DNA of 51,284 bases from Parapedobacter tibetensis (GCF_024704835.1 NZ_JAMXBE010000012.1:155484-206767); one strand, 5' to 3'. Shown: positions 28,521 through 36,651, numbered from the stretch's first letter. A program made the numbers and translations. Notes: a model not told the origin generated them from the letters alone.

Positions 28521-30218
28521 AACTCTAATGTCCTTTAAATTCAACTGAAGATTGCGCTTATCGCGCCATACGTTCTCTTCGATGGTATAGCATATATCAA
28601 CAACCTTGCCTGTATTGATCACATCCACATAATCTGCCAGCCCAAAGCCTATGCAATCAAAACCGACTGTTCCTTCCTGCATAACGGTCATCTTAAGGTG
28701 GTTGCCCCCTACGATCATCGCCTGCCCACAGGCATATACCTTTTTACTAAGGAATAATGGCCCTTCATTTTGCGGGCCAAACGGTTCGAACTGTTTCAAA
28801 ATCCGGAAAAATTTAGCATCGATATCCGATAATGTCAATACCGCTTCGATATAAATTTCCTTTTGGAGCATACTTGGGCGGATACTTGCCGAGACCACTT
28901 CTTCAAAACGTTGTTGGAATGATTCAATATTTTCTGGCTTCATGGTCAGTCCCGCGGCATATTTATGCCCTCCAAATTGGTCAAGCAAATCGCTGCATGC
29001 GCTTAATGCCTCATACAGGTCAAAGCCAAGCACCGAACGGGCCGAACCGGCCACATGTCCATTGGTTTGGGTAAGTACTACGGTAGGGCGGTAATATTTT
29101 TCAGTAAGGCGTGATGCCACAATCCCGATGACCCCCTTATGCCAGTCGGGCTTAAATACCACGGTGGTTTTCCGTTGCTTAAGCACCTCGTCTGCATCAA
29201 TGATTGCCAATGCCTCTTCCGTGATGCGGAGGTCAAAATCCTTCCGTTGGGTGTTTTGCACATCGATGCTGGCACTGTATACAACCGCTTCCTGCAATGA
29301 TTTTGAAATCAATAACTTCACAGCGTCTTTAGCATGATCTATCCGCCCTGCTGCATTGATACGGGGGCCAATTTGGAAAACAATGTCATTAACTGTAAAA
29401 TGGCTGTTTTTATGGGTAGATAGATCGATCAATGACTGCAATCCACAGCAGGGATTGGTATTGAGCTTATGGAGGCCGTAGTGGGTCAGCACACGGTTTT
29501 CACCCGTAATGGGCACAATGTCTGATGCGATGCTCACGGCTACCAAATCAAGGTATTGATAGCAATCATTGATATCCATGTTGTTTTTCAGGATAAAGGC
29601 TTGGATGATTTTGAACCCAATACCACAACCTGAAAGTTCCTTGTATGGATAAGCGCAATCTTCACGTTTAGGGTCAAGCACAGCCACCGCGTCGGGCAAG
29701 CATTCGCCCGGAAGGTGATGGTCGCCTATGATAAAATCAATGTTCTGCTGGCGGGCGTAAGTAACTTTATCCAGCGATTTGATGCCGCAATCCAATGCGA
29801 TGATCAATGAAAAGCCGTTCTCGGCAGCATAGTCGATACCCTGGGTGGATATCCCATACCCCTCAATATAACGATCAGGCAAGTAATATTCCAAGCGTGA
29901 ATGGAATTGCCTGAAAAAGCTGTATACCACCGCTACTGAAGTAGTGCCATCCACATCGTAATCGCCATAAATCAGTACCTTTTCATTGTTGCCGATGGCC
30001 TGCTCAATACGGGCAATGGCTTTGTCCATGTCACGCATCAGAAACGGGTCGTGTAGTGAAGACAAATCAGGCCGAAAAAAGCGCTTTGCCTCTTCGAAGC
30101 TTCCGATACCCCTATTGACCAAAAGATTGGCCAACACGGCACGGATACCAAGTTCTACTTGAAGTTTTTGTGACGCTATCTGATTATGGCAAGAAGCTAT
30201 TGCCCATCTTTTTTGCAT
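28518..30218 (-). CDS. recJ: Single-stranded-DNA exonuclease RecJ
   Basis: The 566-residue product has the DHH-family motifs: YGDYDVDGTTSV near residue 84, DCGI near residue 145, DHHLPGE near 165 and a DHHA1 C-terminal GGHKYAAGLTM. These coordinate Mn2+ for 5'-3' degradation of single-stranded DNA in recombination and repair. Length is normal. Confidence 0.97.
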   Translation of the reverse strand: MQKRWAIASCHNQIASQKLQVELGIRAVLANLLVNRGIGSFEEAKRFFRPDLSSLHDPFLMRDMDKAIARIEQAIGNNEKVLIYGDYDVDGTTSVAVVYSFFRQFHSRLEYYLPDRYIEGYGISTQGIDYAAENGFSLIIALDCGIKSLDKVTYARQQNIDFIIGDHHLPGECLPDAVAVLDPKREDCAYPYKELSGCGIGFKIIQAFILKNNMDINDCYQYLDLVAVSIASDIVPITGENRVLTHYGLHKLNTNPCCGLQSLIDLSTHKNSHFTVNDIVFQIGPRINAAGRIDHAKDAVKLLISKSLQEAVVYSASIDVQNTQRKDFDLRITEEALAIIDADEVLKQRKTTVVFKPDWHKGVIGIVASRLTEKYYRPTVVLTQTNGHVAGSARSVLGFDLYEALSACSDLLDQFGGHKYAAGLTMKPENIESFQQRFEEVVSASIRPSMLQKEIYIEAVLTLSDIDAKFFRILKQFEPFGPQNEGPLFLSKKVYACGQAMIVGGNHLKMTVMQEGTVGFDCIGFGLADYVDVINTGKVVDICYTIEENVWRDKRNLQLNLKDIRV

Positions 30219-30334
30219 ATCTTAGCACGCTACGAACGCGTAAAGATACAGTTTGGGAAGGTATTTACCTAACATTGGGGATACCGGCTCCACCACTCAG
30301 TTTATAACGTACAAAGGTTCAACGCAATATAAAA

Positions 30335-31117
30335 ATGCAAGCATATTCCCTATACGAAGGCTCTTTTTCCGTAGACTCGTCGAAAAAATTCATTCCTTTC
30401 GATCCAACACAGCACGACAAGAAAGACCGCCCTGGCTCCCTATTCATCCATGTCCATCCTTTCCTCATTGAGTCAGCGGGCGGACTCCTCTTGCTGGATA
30501 CTGGCTTGGGATTCACCAACGAAGAAGGCGGACTTTTGCTACATGACAATATCCGCGAAAAAGGTTTTGACCCGAACGACATAAGGTATGTGCTTTTGTC
30601 GCACCTACATAAAGACCATGCAAGTGGTATGGTCACCGGCGAAAACGGGAATATCCGCTTGGCATTCCCCGAAGCCGAATATGTTATCCAGCGGGGCGAA
30701 TGGGAGGATGCATACAGCGGCAAATCCGATTCATATAAGACGGAAATCTTTGATATACTGCAACGAAGCGGCAACCTGTTGCTGGTAGAAGGCGATGGGG
30801 CATTGAATAACGAAATCCGTTACGAAGTTTCGGGCGGGCATACCGCACACCACCAGGTCTTCCACATCCGCACCGGAGGGGAGCATTTCTTTTTCGGGGG
30901 GGATGAAGCTCCCGAACCGGAGCAGTTCTTCAGAAATTTCGCTGCCAAATACGATTTCGACGGACGCAAGTCCATGACCCTCCGCCAGCAATACTGGGAG
31001 CAGGGATGCGCCGAGGATTGGGTATTCCTGATGTACCATTCTACCAATATCGCCATTGGGCGCCCCGAAGCGAAGGAAGATGGGGATTACCGATTGGTGG
31101 ATGCGGTGGGTAAATAG
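30335..31117 (+). CDS. MBL-fold metallo-hydrolase (lactonase-like)
   Basis: The 260-residue product has the Zn-binding HxHxDH motif at 90-95 (HLHKDH). Further ligands are visible in SGGHTAHHQ, FFFGGDEA (Asp) and LMYHSTNIA (final His). No signal peptide is present. The arrangement resembles N-acyl-homoserine-lactonase-type MBL proteins, but that specific function is not established. It is divergent from recJ, with a 116-bp gap. Confidence 0.85.
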   Translation: MQAYSLYEGSFSVDSSKKFIPFDPTQHDKKDRPGSLFIHVHPFLIESAGGLLLLDTGLGFTNEEGGLLLHDNIREKGFDPNDIRYVLLSHLHKDHASGMVTGENGNIRLAFPEAEYVIQRGEWEDAYSGKSDSYKTEIFDILQRSGNLLLVEGDGALNNEIRYEVSGGHTAHHQVFHIRTGGEHFFFGGDEAPEPEQFFRNFAAKYDFDGRKSMTLRQQYWEQGCAEDWVFLMYHSTNIAIGRPEAKEDGDYRLVDAVGK

Positions 31118-31147
31118 CACATTGAAGCCGCTTGCCGGCGTGATGCC

Positions 31148-31894
31148 TTATTTAATCACATCTCTGTTCAAAAAAAACAGTTCATACACAACGAAGCTAA
31201 CATAATAAGCAATCAACATGCATAACACTACCCTTAAAAACAGTAACCACTGGTTACGGTAAAACGGTGAAAAATACTGTTGGTAAAACCAAACGAAATA
31301 CACCCATGGGAGCGAAGCGCTAAAAAAGTAGTACACGGTTACAGCAGTATTTACAGTAGTGATAAAAATCCACGGAATGTAGTAAAAGGCTATCGTAATT
31401 AGCATCTCTCCAGCCGCCCGATACGCATTCAATACTAAATGCTCGGCATAATTTTGCCTGCTCTTTCTAAACATCAGCAAGCTTACCAATGACAACACTG
31501 GAATCAGGAGGAGCGAAATTAACTTGACCTTGCCACGGTAGAATTCTACACGTTCCTCCTGCATTTCGTTGTCCTCGAACGACACGATATCCGACGTATG
31601 GATACGGGCAAGTCCACTGATATAATAAGAGAGCGCAATCAGTATAAGAAGCATTGTAAAATAGTTAAAATGCCTGACGCGTTTCCCTGCTACATATTCC
31701 CGGATGCTATGTCCCGGTCTTAAAAGCAGTCCTTTGGCCGTAAAGAGTATCCCTTTGTCCAAGTGAAATATGCCGTGGATAAAATCGTGAGAGAAAATAT
31801 GCTTCAAAGAAAAACGATGGGTGGATGCCTTTTGGCCACACGCTGCGCAATAATTCCCCCGTATCTCGGCATTACAGTTTAAGCATTGCTTCAT
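31148..31894 (-). CDS. DUF3667-type membrane protein with N-terminal zinc ribbon
   Basis: The 248-residue product starts with a Zn-ribbon-like CLNCNAEIRGNYCAACGQ and the DUF3667 segment SHDFIHGIFHLDKGILFTAKGLLLRPG. Four or five hydrophobic segments follow (YFTMLLILIALSYYISGL, LISLLLIPVLSLVSLLMF, TIAFYYIPWIFITTVNTAV and a C-terminal pair). Function of the family is unknown. It is divergent from the RiPP precursor operon, with a 132-bp gap. Confidence 0.85.
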   Translation of the reverse strand: MKQCLNCNAEIRGNYCAACGQKASTHRFSLKHIFSHDFIHGIFHLDKGILFTAKGLLLRPGHSIREYVAGKRVRHFNYFTMLLILIALSYYISGLARIHTSDIVSFEDNEMQEERVEFYRGKVKLISLLLIPVLSLVSLLMFRKSRQNYAEHLVLNAYRAAGEMLITIAFYYIPWIFITTVNTAVTVYYFFSASLPWVYFVWFYQQYFSPFYRNQWLLFLRVVLCMLIAYYVSFVVYELFFLNRDVIK

Positions 31895-31982
31895 TTCTAG
31901 TTTAAATTTAGTGTTTCATGGGATTTTCGACAAAAAATCATTTTCTCAGTCTTTCTGGCATTTCTGTCAATAAATATAGAAA

Positions 31983-31990
31983 TAATTTTA
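31983..31990 (+). promoter_or_regulatory. Candidate -7 box of the RiPP precursor operon
   Basis: TAATTTTA matches the consensus TAnnTTTG except for its last base and lies 37 bp before the first precursor ATG. ATCATTTT (31937) and GGCATTTC (31957) about 20 bp apart are loosely like the half-sites of the later twin promoters. That upstream resemblance is weak. Confidence 0.35.
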
Positions 31991-32026
31991 CATCGTAATT
32001 AGTTACACAATTAAAATCGATTAATC

Positions 32027-32359
32027 ATGGAATTGACTAAGGAACAAAAACTGATGCAAACCATCATCAACAGAACATGGGAAGATGAAGGTTTTAAACA
32101 AGAGCTAATTGCCAATCCTATGGCTGCCATTGAGAAGTTAACCGGCGAACGGGTTGTAATACCAGAGGGGAAAACCCTGGTGGTACGAGACCAAACAGAT
32201 GAGAACACCATCTACATCAACATCCCGGCCGAGCGGAATTTCGACGATATGGAATTGAGTGAGGAGCAACTCGAAGCTGTGGCCGGGGGAAGCGCCTTAC
32301 TTGATATCATCATGGTGCTCCCACCGAAACTCACCACAATACCCGTAATTATACGGTAG
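32027..32359 (+). CDS. NHLP-family RiPP precursor peptide 1
   Basis: The 110-residue product has an 88-residue nitrile-hydratase-like leader (MELTKEQKLMQ, WEDEGFKQELIANPMAAIEK, RDQTDENTIYINIPAE). It ends in LSEEQLEAVAGG, the double-glycine site for a C39 peptidase. The 22-residue core starts SALLDIIMVLPP and contains one Ser, two Thr (15 and 16) and no Cys. It therefore cannot form a lanthionine on its own, though it can be dehydrated. It is the first of four tandem precursors on one strand, 61 bp before the next. Confidence 0.95.
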   Translation: MELTKEQKLMQTIINRTWEDEGFKQELIANPMAAIEKLTGERVVIPEGKTLVVRDQTDENTIYINIPAERNFDDMELSEEQLEAVAGGSALLDIIMVLPPKLTTIPVIIR

Positions 32360-32420
32360 AAACGACTTTTATATGATATCATTTAGTAATCTTTTTATAA
32401 ACAATTAAAATTATCGTATC

Positions 32421-32744
32421 ATGGAATTCACACAAGAGCAAAAACTAATTCAAACCATTGTCAACAAGGCGTGGGAAGACGAAGCGTTCAAACAAGAACT
32501 GGTTGCCGATCCGGTAGCCGCTATTGCAAAACTTACCGGTAAAACAATCGAACTGCCCGAAGGGAAAAAACTAGTGGTACGTGATCAAACCATCGGATCC
32601 GTCATCTACATCAACATTCCGGCAAAGCCAGAATTGGATGCGGAGCTGAATGAGGAACAATTAGAAGCCGTGGCAGGCGGGGTTATAGATGGGGGATGTT
32701 TCCCACTTCCCTTTCCTACGTTTCCCATATTTCGGTTATTATAA
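32421..32744 (+). CDS. NHLP-family RiPP precursor peptide 2
   Basis: The 107-residue product has an 87-residue NHLP leader, closely similar to precursor 1 (WEDEAFKQELVADPVAAI, RDQTIGSVIYINIPAK, EEQLEAVAGG). The core is 20 residues: VIDGGC then FPLPFPTFPIFRLL. It has one Cys, at position 6, ahead of its only Thr (13), and alternates Pro with bulky hydrophobics. It pairs with precursor 1 as the Pro-rich type. The RBS region is AT-rich without a clear Shine-Dalgarno, as usual in Bacteroidota. Confidence 0.95.
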   Translation: MEFTQEQKLIQTIVNKAWEDEAFKQELVADPVAAIAKLTGKTIELPEGKKLVVRDQTIGSVIYINIPAKPELDAELNEEQLEAVAGGVIDGGCFPLPFPTFPIFRLL

Positions 32745-32776
32745 TCAGTTAATAAACAACATAAAATCAAAAAATC

Positions 32777-33115
32777 ATGGAAGTTACACAAGAACAAAAG
32801 TTGAATGCTCAAGTCGTACAAAGAGCATGGGAAGACGCCCAATTTAAGAGTGAGTTGATGGCGAATCCAGTTGAAATAATGGAAAAATTAACGGGTCATA
32901 AGATTAATTTACCCGAAGGACAAAAAATGGTGGTAGTAGACCAATCAAATGAGTCTACAGTTTACTTTAATATTCCAAGAAAAGTAGACTTTGATACGCT
33001 GGAGCTGACTGAAGAGCAGTTGGAACAGGTAGCGGGTGGGATTACCCCAACATTTATAGCAGTTGGCTATGGCTTTGCTGTCGGAGTTGCGGTTTGGGCG
33101 GCAACCGGTGACTAA
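32777..33115 (+). CDS. NHLP-family RiPP precursor peptide 3
   Basis: The 112-residue product has an 88-residue leader (MEVTQEQKLN, WEDAQFKSELMANPVEI, TEEQLEQVAGG). The 24-residue core begins ITPTFIAVGYGFAV and ends with WAATGD. It holds Thr at 2, 4 and 22 and no Cys, and is rich in Gly, Ala and Val. Codon use is visibly more AT-rich than in precursors 1 and 2. It lies 32 bp after precursor 2 and 34 bp before precursor 4. Confidence 0.95.
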   Translation: MEVTQEQKLNAQVVQRAWEDAQFKSELMANPVEIMEKLTGHKINLPEGQKMVVVDQSNESTVYFNIPRKVDFDTLELTEEQLEQVAGGITPTFIAVGYGFAVGVAVWAATGD

Positions 33116-33149
33116 AGAACAAATAATGTAAATATAAAACTAAAAAAAA

Positions 33150-33506
33150 ATGAATATCACATTAGAACAACAGGAAAAAGGTGCAGAGTTGATGAAAACC
33201 CTTACCCAGAAGGCTTGGGAAAGTGCATCGTTCAAAGAGCAATTGGTAAAAAATCCTGTAGCAGCAATTGAGGAGGTTACGGGAAAGAAATTAGCAAACT
33301 TTGATGATAAAAGAGTAGTTGTAGAAGATCAAACGGATGAATCGGTAATCTATCTCAATATTCCGGCAAAAATTGATATAAATGAGCTTGAGTTAACCGA
33401 AGAACAATTGGAGACGATTGCCGGCGGAGTGACTCCTGCTGCATATGTTGCCGGTGTGGCTCTCGGTATTGGTGTATGTGCACTTGTTGATTATATGAGA
33501 GGTTAA
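33150..33506 (+). CDS. NHLP-family RiPP precursor peptide 4
   Basis: The 118-residue product has a 93-residue leader with a small N-terminal insertion relative to the others (MNITLEQQEKGAELMK). It ends in LTEEQLETIAGG. The 25-residue core begins VTPAAYVAGVALGIGVC and contains one Thr (position 2) and one Cys (position 18). A thioether would enclose a long ring if any forms. It shares the xTP start and Gly-rich body with precursor 3. A perfect hairpin follows 25 bp after its stop codon. Confidence 0.95.
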   Translation: MNITLEQQEKGAELMKTLTQKAWESASFKEQLVKNPVAAIEEVTGKKLANFDDKRVVVEDQTDESVIYLNIPAKIDINELELTEEQLETIAGGVTPAAYVAGVALGIGVCALVDYMRG

Positions 33507-33530
33507 AATTTAATTTCTTAACTTTACTAC

Positions 33531-33571
33531 TTTTTAAAACAACTACTCCTCATGGGTAGTTGTTTTAAAAA
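33531..33571 (+). terminator. Perfect hairpin between precursors and modification genes
   Basis: TTTTTAAAACAACTAC (33531-33546) and GTAGTTGTTTTAAAAA (33556-33571) form a perfect 16-bp stem with a 9-nt loop. It lies between precursor 4 and the small membrane protein gene. It would terminate most transcripts and, by leakage, let the enzymes be made at lower level than the precursors. Confidence 0.8.
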
Positions 33572-33606
33572 GTTTTCATCGTTCGGATCAACTTTTAGCA
33601 TGAATT

Positions 33607-33792
33607 ATGAGTAATAGAAATTTAAGTTTACCTTTTATCATAGTCGCTATAATATTAGGAATCACAATATATAAAGATTTCGATTTCAATACATTTACGT
33701 TCAAAGAAACGTGGTTGGATGTCGTATATATTGTTACGTTTATCTATGTCTTGATTATTCTGTTTAAGAAGAAGAAAAAAGTAGATAAATAA
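33607..33792 (+). CDS. Small two-helix membrane protein
   Basis: The 61-residue product has two hydrophobic segments (LPFIIVAIILGITIY near residues 8-22 and VVYIVTFIYVLIILF near residues 39-53). It ends with a Lys-rich tail KKKKKVDK that would stay cytoplasmic. It sits between the precursor hairpin and the dehydratase gene. No family was recognised. Size and placement suggest an immunity or accessory protein for the peptide product, but nothing in the sequence shows this. Confidence 0.6.
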   Translation: MSNRNLSLPFIIVAIILGITIYKDFDFNTFTFKETWLDVVYIVTFIYVLIILFKKKKKVDK

Positions 33793-33825
33793 TTTAGAAG
33801 CGATGAATAATCGTTACGCACCCGT

Positions 33826-35379
33826 ATGGAAAACAGTACAGAATATTTGGTCAGAAATGAGCCTGACAAGATTCCGTTTGTCGATATACTGCTGTCTTAT
33901 GCTGAGCGTTTCTTATATGACCTGGAACAGATAAATGCATCCAATGAGTTAATCGACAAACTTCATCTAACTCTTTTGCAGGAGCTCAGTTTAGTTGCGG
34001 AAATAACGTTGCAAGAGGAGTTAGCATATTTTAAAGGCAATGAAACAGGCACCTATCAGGAGTTTGTAGAAACAACCAATTTAGTATTGGCAGTTAAATA
34101 CCCCGTCCTGGATAACATCTTAAAAACCATTGCAAATAACTATTTAAAACATATACAAAATATATTTTCAAATTTTAGTAAAGACTTTTATGTTATTGCA
34201 GAAGTTTTCTCTTTAGAAACTAATAAAAATATCATCATTGAGGACATAGACACAGGCCTTGGTGATGGGCATCGTGGAGAAAGTACTGCCTTAATTACGT
34301 TGGCTGATGGTACAAAGCTGATATACAAACCCAGGAATATTGATGTAGCGATTTCATACAACCAATTTATCGACTGGGTTAATCGCAAATTAACTACCGA
34401 TCTGAAAACGATAAAATGTCTGAACTGCGGGAGTTACGGCTGGCTGGAGTTTATTCCTTATCGGGCAGCCAAGTCTCCCGATGAATTGCAGGAGTATTAT
34501 TACAAAGCAGGAATACTCTTAGCAGTTACCCTCCTTTTGGGAAGCAAAGACTGCCATTATGAAAACATCATCGCATCGGGAAGTAATCCGGTTATTGTCG
34601 ATCACGAAACGATCATCCAGCCGGTCCTTTCAAATCAATCCATCCGGACGTGGGATGATCAGCACAACGTGCCTCATTTTTCGGTGCTGGAAAGCATGTT
34701 GATCGTTAGCCGACACACAGGTATTCCTTTAGCGTATGCCGGATATGGTAGCAAAGGAAATGTTGAAGCTATGGATTTAGCGAAGAAAGTAATTGACCCG
34801 AATACCATTGATTCTAGGAGAAATACCCGTTTTGTTTTCAGGAAACTGGTGAAAGATAACGTACCATTATATAAGGATACCCATGTGTTTGCTAATGCTT
34901 ACAAGAATTCTTTTATAGCCGGTTTTTCAGCCACCTACGATGTATTTATGGATTCGAGAGAAGAGTTAATATCTTGCAATTCCCCAATACAATTCTTTGA
35001 TAATCGGAAAATCCGTTATGTATGGAGACCCTCTTTTGTATATTTCAGCATCTTGAAGTACATGCGAAGTGCGTCTTTTATGTCGAGTTTTGAGACATAC
35101 CGATCAAAATTGTATGAATTGATGTCAAAAGCTTATCAGAAAGGAAATTTTAGCGATTATAAATTTATCCTCAAATGCGAGATGGAGCAACTATTAGCTG
35201 GCAACATCCCTTTATTTAATCTTGACAGTTTAGCTTGTCATTTAGAAGAAGATAAGTCATTTAAAATCTTCAGGTATCATTGTATTGAAAACATTAAGCG
35301 TAGGGTTCGTTCCTTATCGATTCATCACAAAAACGAACAAATCGAACACATTACAAAATGGCTGACGACAATCAGATGA
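33826..35379 (+). CDS. Stand-alone LanM-type lanthipeptide dehydratase domain (DUF4135), no cyclase domain
   Basis: The 517-residue product covers only the dehydratase half of a class II LanM, whose usual length is 900-1100. Kinase/elimination residues known from CylM are recognisable: Asp147-Gly-His149 (GLGDGHRGES), Lys168 (LIYKPR), Asp242-Cys-His244 and Asn247 (SKDCHYEN), Asp259-His-Glu261 (VDHETI). Arg397 is followed six residues later by Ser403 where LanM enzymes usually have Thr. After that the protein ends without LanC-type zinc ligands. It should phosphorylate Ser/Thr of the core and eliminate phosphate to give dehydroamino acids. An in-frame stop at 33808 supports this start. Base composition is more AT-rich than in the flanking housekeeping genes. 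Confidence 0.88.
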   Translation: MENSTEYLVRNEPDKIPFVDILLSYAERFLYDLEQINASNELIDKLHLTLLQELSLVAEITLQEELAYFKGNETGTYQEFVETTNLVLAVKYPVLDNILKTIANNYLKHIQNIFSNFSKDFYVIAEVFSLETNKNIIIEDIDTGLGDGHRGESTALITLADGTKLIYKPRNIDVAISYNQFIDWVNRKLTTDLKTIKCLNCGSYGWLEFIPYRAAKSPDELQEYYYKAGILLAVTLLLGSKDCHYENIIASGSNPVIVDHETIIQPVLSNQSIRTWDDQHNVPHFSVLESMLIVSRHTGIPLAYAGYGSKGNVEAMDLAKKVIDPNTIDSRRNTRFVFRKLVKDNVPLYKDTHVFANAYKNSFIAGFSATYDVFMDSREELISCNSPIQFFDNRKIRYVWRPSFVYFSILKYMRSASFMSSFETYRSKLYELMSKAYQKGNFSDYKFILKCEMEQLLAGNIPLFNLDSLACHLEEDKSFKIFRYHCIENIKRRVRSLSIHHKNEQIEHITKWLTTIR

Positions 35380-36557
35380 ACATTTTAACTATACCCTACT
35401 TTGCTGGTGGACTCTCGCATTTGATTCCGCTGTATGTTTTACATCATCGGTGGTTAAGCAATATTGCCGGAATCAACAATCAGTTTTTGGTTAATAGTCG
35501 CGCACAGAAATTCCTCGTGATGCACGGCATACGCTGTATGCCTTTAGCTTATGATTTTGAAGAGCATCTGCTTACGTCCGATCATGCTTTGCGGACAAAA
35601 GCGTATGTCATGGAAATGGAAAATAGGGCTTTTGGTATGGCAAAGCCATCGTTGATTATCGAAGATACTTCTTTTTTTACTCCGCTGATCGCTGAGAAAA
35701 ACCAACTGCCAAGAATTTCAATTCAGCGAACCGGGATTTTTAGATCAATTGATAAGCGATTTAGAAACAGTAGTCATGTACATTCACTACAGAAAGGCGG
35801 TTATATTCAAAAATCTGATTTCTTTTCAGATCGGAACAATTTAGAGGTACCTACATTTAATGATTCCGATTCGTACTTTTTGCAACAATACGCAAAACCA
35901 AAAGTTAAGATTATTCCTGGAATACCTACAATCGAACGTTTACCGGAGAACATGGAAGATCGGGAATCCTATTTCTATTCCGGGCCGCTGATTGTTATGG
36001 ATAAACCTTCGAAGAATCTATCGAATAGATTGGATGAATTTCTAGATATCAATAAACAAAAACCAATTGTTTTTATCACTACCGGTACAATAGACAAAAC
36101 GCCGATAGCAAATTTTATAGCGTTCTTTGCAAAGCGCAACTACGCTGTTATTACGACCTGTGATTGTGAAATAAACGAAACCTACAAGCGAGCGGTTTTT
36201 TATAATAAACTGCTTCCCCTAAACTATATATGCGGGATTTCAAATTTAGTGATTCATCAATGCGGTTCAGGAATGTACCATTACCCAATAATGAACAGGG
36301 TACCTTCCTTAACAATAGGTACTCAATGTTACGACCGAGAAGACATAGCACTAAGGTTACAGGAACTTGGTGTTTCTGGTCACATACCTCACCCAAATGA
36401 TAATCCTAACTATTGGAATATTTTTCTCGAAATGGTGAATAAATTTGAGAAAAATATATTAACAGATTATGACATGATGGACAAACTACAAATTGAAATA
36501 AACGAAACCATGTCAAATTTTAAAATGGAAAAAGTTATTCAATACGCCTTGGCATAA
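35376..36557 (+). CDS. GT-B glycosyltransferase-like protein (UGT/MurG fold)
   Basis: The product is 393 residues from ATG 35376, which overlaps the dehydratase TGA as ATGA, a translational-coupling arrangement. An in-frame ATG at 35358 is also possible. The N-terminus MNILTIPYFAGGLSHLIPL is a GT-B entry, and FITTGTIDKTPI resembles the strand-loop before the nucleotide-sugar site. VIHQCGSGMYHYPIMNRVPSLTI followed by DREDIALRLQELGVS matches the C-terminal donor-binding region of family-1 transferases (HxGxGT..., NA..L). The key Asp/Gln pair is not certain, so it could be a non-catalytic relative. Its position suggests glycosylation of the modified peptide. Confidence 0.72.
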   Translation: MNILTIPYFAGGLSHLIPLYVLHHRWLSNIAGINNQFLVNSRAQKFLVMHGIRCMPLAYDFEEHLLTSDHALRTKAYVMEMENRAFGMAKPSLIIEDTSFFTPLIAEKNQLPRISIQRTGIFRSIDKRFRNSSHVHSLQKGGYIQKSDFFSDRNNLEVPTFNDSDSYFLQQYAKPKVKIIPGIPTIERLPENMEDRESYFYSGPLIVMDKPSKNLSNRLDEFLDINKQKPIVFITTGTIDKTPIANFIAFFAKRNYAVITTCDCEINETYKRAVFYNKLLPLNYICGISNLVIHQCGSGMYHYPIMNRVPSLTIGTQCYDREDIALRLQELGVSGHIPHPNDNPNYWNIFLEMVNKFEKNILTDYDMMDKLQIEINETMSNFKMEKVIQYALA

Positions 36558-36573
36558 AAGCGTATGTTCCTAA

Positions 36574-36651
36574 TATAGTACTCCCACAACCGTTATCCTC
36601 CTTACCGCATGTTTTCTAACCGGAGTTGGAATCGGTGTCCCATACAAATAA
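36574..36651 (+). pseudogene. Possible decayed fifth core-peptide remnant
   Basis: A 25-codon open stretch directly after the GT gene reads YSTPTTVILLTACFLT then GVGIGVPYK and a stop. It has an in-frame stop immediately upstream (36571) and no start codon or leader. It resembles the cores of precursors 3 and 4: an xTP start, a Gly-rich GIGV stretch and a similar length. It could be a chance reading. Confidence 0.3.

Noticed and set aside
33803-33934. Small ORF starting MNNRYAPVWK that overlaps the dehydratase start
   Set aside because: It lies in another frame of a well-supported gene and shows no leader or core features.
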